A DNA stretch of 64,000 bases, taken from NCBI RefSeq assembly GCF_902833045.1, contig NZ_CADFDU010000001.1, positions 885,927 to 949,926 on the forward strand. Reading direction: 5' to 3'. Source of the stretch: Burkholderia sp. BCC0322 (GTDB lineage: Bacteria > Pseudomonadota > Gammaproteobacteria > Burkholderiales > Burkholderiaceae). Positions 61,601 through 64,000 of this stretch are shown piece by piece; within the stretch, counting starts at the first letter, position 1; every line of letters starts with the position of its first letter. A program made the position numbers and the translations under genes. Below the pieces are notes generated by a model. The model was not told where the DNA came from. It made no database searches and saw only the letters and a list, made by a program, of their open reading frames with translations.

Positions 61601-64000
61601 GCGATCCGACGCGTCGCTGTCGTTGAAGAACGGCGGTGCGCTGTCGAACCGCGGCGGGCATGTCCAGGCCGGGCAATCGACTGCGGGCGACACCAGCACG
61701 CTCGCCATTCAATCGGCCTCGATCGACAACGCGGACGGCGCCATCGTCGACCTCGGCGCGGGCAAGATGACGGTGCAAGGCGGCAGCCAAATTGCCAACA
61801 GCCACGCCGGCGGCGTATCGGGCATGGGGGCGATTACCGGCAACGGCGACGTGACGATCGGCGCAGCGTCGATCAGCAACACGCAAGGCGGCCAGCTCAG
61901 CGGCGCATCGCTTCGTGTCCAGGGCAACACCTTGGACAACAGTGGCGGCACTATCGGCAACGTCACGAATTCGAACGGCGACGTGAACGTCACGACGACC
62001 GGCGCGATCACGAATACGGGCGGTCAGATCAGCTCGACGCACGACTTGTCGGTCGCGGCTGCCACGCTGCAAGGCGGTGGCACATATAGCGCGACGCATG
62101 ACGCCAACGTGAACCTGCAGGGCGACTACACGGCGGCGGCCGACACGCAGTTCAACGTCGGTCACGATCTTGCCTTCACGTTACCCGGCACCTTCACGAA
62201 CAACGCGAACCTGCAGTCGGTCAACAACCTGAGCGTCAACGCGGGCAACATCGTCAACGTGGGCGCCCTGACTGCCGGCGGTCTGCTGCACACGCAGTCG
62301 ACCAACCTGACCAATACCGGCGCGCTCGTGGGCGCGAGCGTGTCGCTTAACGCGACGAATACGATCTCGAACCTCGGCCCGACCGCGTTGATTGGCGGTT
62401 CAGATAGCAACGGCACGCTCGAAATCCTCGCGCACGACATCGAAAACCGCGACGACACGACCGCGACCGATTCGATGGCGACGACAGCCATCTTCGGGAT
62501 GGGCAAGGTCGTGCTGGCTGGCGGGAAGGACGCAAGCGGCAACTACACGAACGCGGCGCTCGTCAACAATGTGTCGGCCCTGATCCAGTCGAGCGGCGAC
62601 ATGGAACTGCACGCGGACAAGGTGACGAGCACCCGCCGCGCGATGAAGACGTCCACCAGCCAGATCGATCCGGCATTGCTCGCGCAGTTCGGTATTCCGA
62701 TCAGCGGTCGCACGGGCCAGATCGGCGTGAAGGATCCGGACAGCATCGGCGGCGTCTATACCGAGCCGCCTCATGGCGGTCAGTGGAACAGCACGTATCA
62801 GTTCACGACCTACTACGCGGACAGCGCGACGGCGACGACCGTGACGGACATCAGCCCGGCCGCGCAGATCGTGTCGGGCGGCAAGATCGATGCGTCGTCG
62901 GTCGGCACGCTGCAAAACTACTGGAGCAACCTCGCGGCGGTCGGCGATATCAAGATGCCGGCCTACTACGACGCCGACGGCTGGGCGGCGTCCGGCCAGA
63001 AGCTGCCGGGCGTGTCGGTTTCCTACTCGGGCCAATATCACTACAACAACTACGACAACACGGAACACGACTGGCAATTGCCGTTCGGCAACGCGCCGTT
63101 CGTGACCGGTCGCCCGGGCGGTTACACGCAGGCGGCACCGGCCTCGATCAAGGATTACAAACTACCGAAATACGACTCGACGTTGAGTTCGAACGGCACG
63201 ATTTCGGGCACGGGTGTCAGCGTCAACAACGCGGCGGGCAACGCCTCGATTCCGTCGCTCGGCTTGCTGCCGGGGCAGTCGGTGCCGGGTCTCACCCCCA
63301 CCAACCTGAGCGGTAACGCGAGCGGCGCGAAATCGGGTGCGTCGGCCGTGCACGGTGGCCCGTCGGCGCCGGTCGATCCGATCATCGCCAGTGCAACGGC
63401 ATTGATCGTGCTGAACAACCTCACCATTCCGCAAGGCGGCTTGTTCAAGCCGACGACTGCGCCGAATGCGGGCTACGTGATCGAAACGAATCCGGCGTTC
63501 ACGAACCAGAAGAATTTCATTTCGAGCGACTACTTCTTCAGTCAGCTTGGCGTCGACCTGACTCATATCCCGAAGCGGCTCGGCGACGGTTTTTACGAGC
63601 AACAGCTCGTGCGCAACGAGATCACATCGCTGACCGGCAAGGCAGTGCTGGGGCCGTACACGGACCTGCAGACGATGTACCAGTCGTTGATGGCGGCCGG
63701 CGCGGATCTGTCGAAGTCGCTCGATCTGCCGATCGGAGCCAGCCTGTCGGCCGATCAGGTGTCGAAGCTGACCAGCAACGTGATCATGATGGAAACGCGG
63801 GTGGTCGACGGCCAGTCGGTGCTGGTGCCGGTTGTGTATCTCGCGAAGGCCAGTCAGCAGAACATCGATGGGCCGTTGATCAGCGCGACGAACATCGACT
63901 TCCAGAACGCGCAGTCGTTCACGAACAGCGGCACGATCAAGGCGGACAACGCGCTGGCGATCCAGGGTAAGCAGATCGACAACGCGTTCGGCGCGCTGCA
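58608..64000 (+). CDS. Two-partner-secretion exoprotein (TpsA/CdiA/FHA-like), partial at window edge
   Basis: Open from ATG at 58608 to the window end (1797 full codons; the 3' part is missing). It starts with an extended signal peptide region, MNKNQYRLVFSRVRGMLIAV, then an Ala-rich signal core (FAVLLAAGVAPRWVQAQ). The haemagglutination-activity TPS domain follows, with INQVNSNNPSQLRGYVEIAG and MIISNPSGLVVDGGGFINTS. A long beta-helix of FHA repeats (LNNASGSISAQNG, LDNSGGKLEANQL, LVNHGGTITQ) runs to about residue 1300, after which a non-repetitive segment starts. Exported by a TpsB/CdiB partner not seen in the window. The C-terminal toxin, if any, is beyond the edge. Confidence 0.9.
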   Translation, partial: MNKNQYRLVFSRVRGMLIAVAETASSSGNPSRGEAVHVAQPPRVGVRFALRHAAFAVLLAAGVAPRWVQAQVVGAGANAPSVVQTPNGLPQVNINKPSGAGVSLNTYSQFDVQKPGVIVNNSPVMTNTQQAGYINGNPNFGAHDAARIIINQVNSNNPSQLRGYVEIAGQRAEMIISNPSGLVVDGGGFINTSRAILTTGTPNLNADGSLAGFNTTRGLITVQGAGLNAKNVDQVDLIARAVQTNAAIYANNLNVVAGANQVNHDTLQATRIQGEGAAPAVAIDVGQLGGMYSNRIFLVGTEGGVGVRNAGTIAADAMGLTLTTAGRLVQSGKVSSLGNVVVSAAGGVENSGTTYGQQSVVLNTGADVVNSGTLAAQHNVGVNAGSLDSTGTLGAGVNSDGAVTQAGDLQLATTGQLNATGKNIAGGNLSATGHDVNLAGSTTAANGNLSLNATAGDVNLSNATTSAQGAIQANASGTVINDHGRLSSGGSTTLTGGNLSNQSGKVSSQRPLSVNVAGQIANQSGELVSESTADVRGGAIANNQGSLQSAAGMTVAGTSLDNTAGRITSLNGDGLSVTTSGQLTNAAGTTANGAQGGVIGGNGDVSVQGANVVNRGAITSNTNLRVSGQSVDNGSGTLQAAQKVAVDAGARLINNGGSIVGQTATVSGTTLDNSAGTVQAGQVSLNATDLVNHGGTITQTGAGAMNVNVSGTLDNSTGGTLQTNSTDLTLAPTAIVNDGGTITHAGNGTLTLGGGTGSVSNVGGAIASNGRVTAQTGTLNNASGSISAQNGLTATVDGTLNNASGKLLSNTDLGVTSSTLANDGGQIGASTNATIHTGSMTNQGGSIVGPNLSVTADSTLDNSGGKLEANQLALTAANLVNHGGTITQYGPSAMGMNVSGTLDNSAAGVIQTNSTDLTLTPAELNNAGGTITHAGTGALTITPGNGASALNNASGTIVTKGQAIVNAATWNNAGGILAAQRGIHATIAGDVNNAQGLLRSDASLSLKNGGALSNRGGHVQAGQSTAGDTSTLAIQSASIDNADGAIVDLGAGKMTVQGGSQIANSHAGGVSGMGAITGNGDVTIGAASISNTQGGQLSGASLRVQGNTLDNSGGTIGNVTNSNGDVNVTTTGAITNTGGQISSTHDLSVAAATLQGGGTYSATHDANVNLQGDYTAAADTQFNVGHDLAFTLPGTFTNNANLQSVNNLSVNAGNIVNVGALTAGGLLHTQSTNLTNTGALVGASVSLNATNTISNLGPTALIGGSDSNGTLEILAHDIENRDDTTATDSMATTAIFGMGKVVLAGGKDASGNYTNAALVNNVSALIQSSGDMELHADKVTSTRRAMKTSTSQIDPALLAQFGIPISGRTGQIGVKDPDSIGGVYTEPPHGGQWNSTYQFTTYYADSATATTVTDISPAAQIVSGGKIDASSVGTLQNYWSNLAAVGDIKMPAYYDADGWAASGQKLPGVSVSYSGQYHYNNYDNTEHDWQLPFGNAPFVTGRPGGYTQAAPASIKDYKLPKYDSTLSSNGTISGTGVSVNNAAGNASIPSLGLLPGQSVPGLTPTNLSGNASGAKSGASAVHGGPSAPVDPIIASATALIVLNNLTIPQGGLFKPTTAPNAGYVIETNPAFTNQKNFISSDYFFSQLGVDLTHIPKRLGDGFYEQQLVRNEITSLTGKAVLGPYTDLQTMYQSLMAAGADLSKSLDLPIGASLSADQVSKLTSNVIMMETRVVDGQSVLVPVVYLAKASQQNIDGPLISATNIDFQNAQSFTNSGTIKADNALAIQGKQIDNAFGAL

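Noticed and set aside
60126-62165. Minus-strand frame of 679 residues opposite the exoprotein
   Set aside because: Shadow of the plus-strand TpsA gene, created by its high GC and repeat composition; no protein family recognised.

Overview
The window looks like Burkholderia, most likely the Burkholderia cepacia complex. It is GC-rich with strong third-position G/C bias, genes are tightly packed with many 4-nt ATGA/GTGA overlaps, and the content is typical of that group: LysR, Rrf2, AsnC and XRE regulators beside metabolic genes, a DUF2760/Hsp70 operon, DUF4148, DUF3348/DUF802/DUF2894, and a TpsA/CdiA-type exoprotein with an ESPR signal. All assignments are from reading translated sequence; no database search was run. 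I found no tRNA, rRNA, CRISPR array, IS element or prophage.

Layout. 0-4 kb: a D-threonine-aldolase/D-serine-dehydratase-like PLP enzyme with its LysR regulator, then a thioredoxin-reductase-like flavoprotein divergent from an Rrf2 regulator across an inverted-repeat operator. 4-9.4 kb: DUF2760 plus two diverged Hsp70 paralogues, closed by a strong bidirectional terminator. 9.5-12.7 kb: CtlX-type citrulline hydrolase and ornithine cyclodeaminase (citrulline to ornithine to proline), a block of 51-bp palindromic tandem repeats, and a divergent AsnC/Lrp regulator. 13-22.5 kb: a membrane methyltransferase, then a minus-strand LysR / flavin monooxygenase / two CMD-AhpD-like proteins operon facing a four-gene branched-chain-amino-acid-type ABC transporter, which suggests one uptake-and-oxidation module. 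22.5-31.2 kb: TctDE-like and NarL-like two-component systems, an NMT1/THI5-type binding protein behind a coupled 31-codon ORF, an MFS transporter and a membrane protein.

31.5-42.1 kb is patchier. It holds a small HExxH protein, a DedA-PAP2-LssY protein whose PAP2 active site is gone, a toxin-antitoxin pair whose toxin has ACG where ATG is expected, several gene remnants (alpha/beta hydrolase, AraC, flavin reductase, amino-acid binding protein), and a two-gene unit of a 40-residue peptide, a perfect 11-bp hairpin and an M29-like metalloenzyme. That unit resembles a ribosomal-peptide locus. 42-48.7 kb: an XRE/SDR divergent pair, a disulfide oxidoreductase, a LysE exporter, GNAT enzymes and a DUF1444 protein.

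48.9-54.3 kb: a 20-copy hexanucleotide repeat, then DUF3348 - DUF802 - OmpA/MotB-like - DUF2894. The middle pair looks like a MotAB/TolQR/ZorAB-type ion-driven inner-membrane motor with a very long cytoplasmic coiled-coil tail that carries four near-identical 80-residue repeats. 54.3-57.7 kb: small DM13, DUF4148, FMN-reductase, lipoprotein and GNAT genes plus a 28-residue membrane peptide. From 58.6 kb to the window edge: the 5' part of a large two-partner-secretion exoprotein, possibly the bcpA/cdiA of a contact-dependent inhibition locus, behind an AT-richer 0.9-kb region with no recognised gene. The two loci I would follow first are the peptide/M29 unit (36.2-37.4 kb) and the MotA/MotB-like operon (49.2-54.3 kb).
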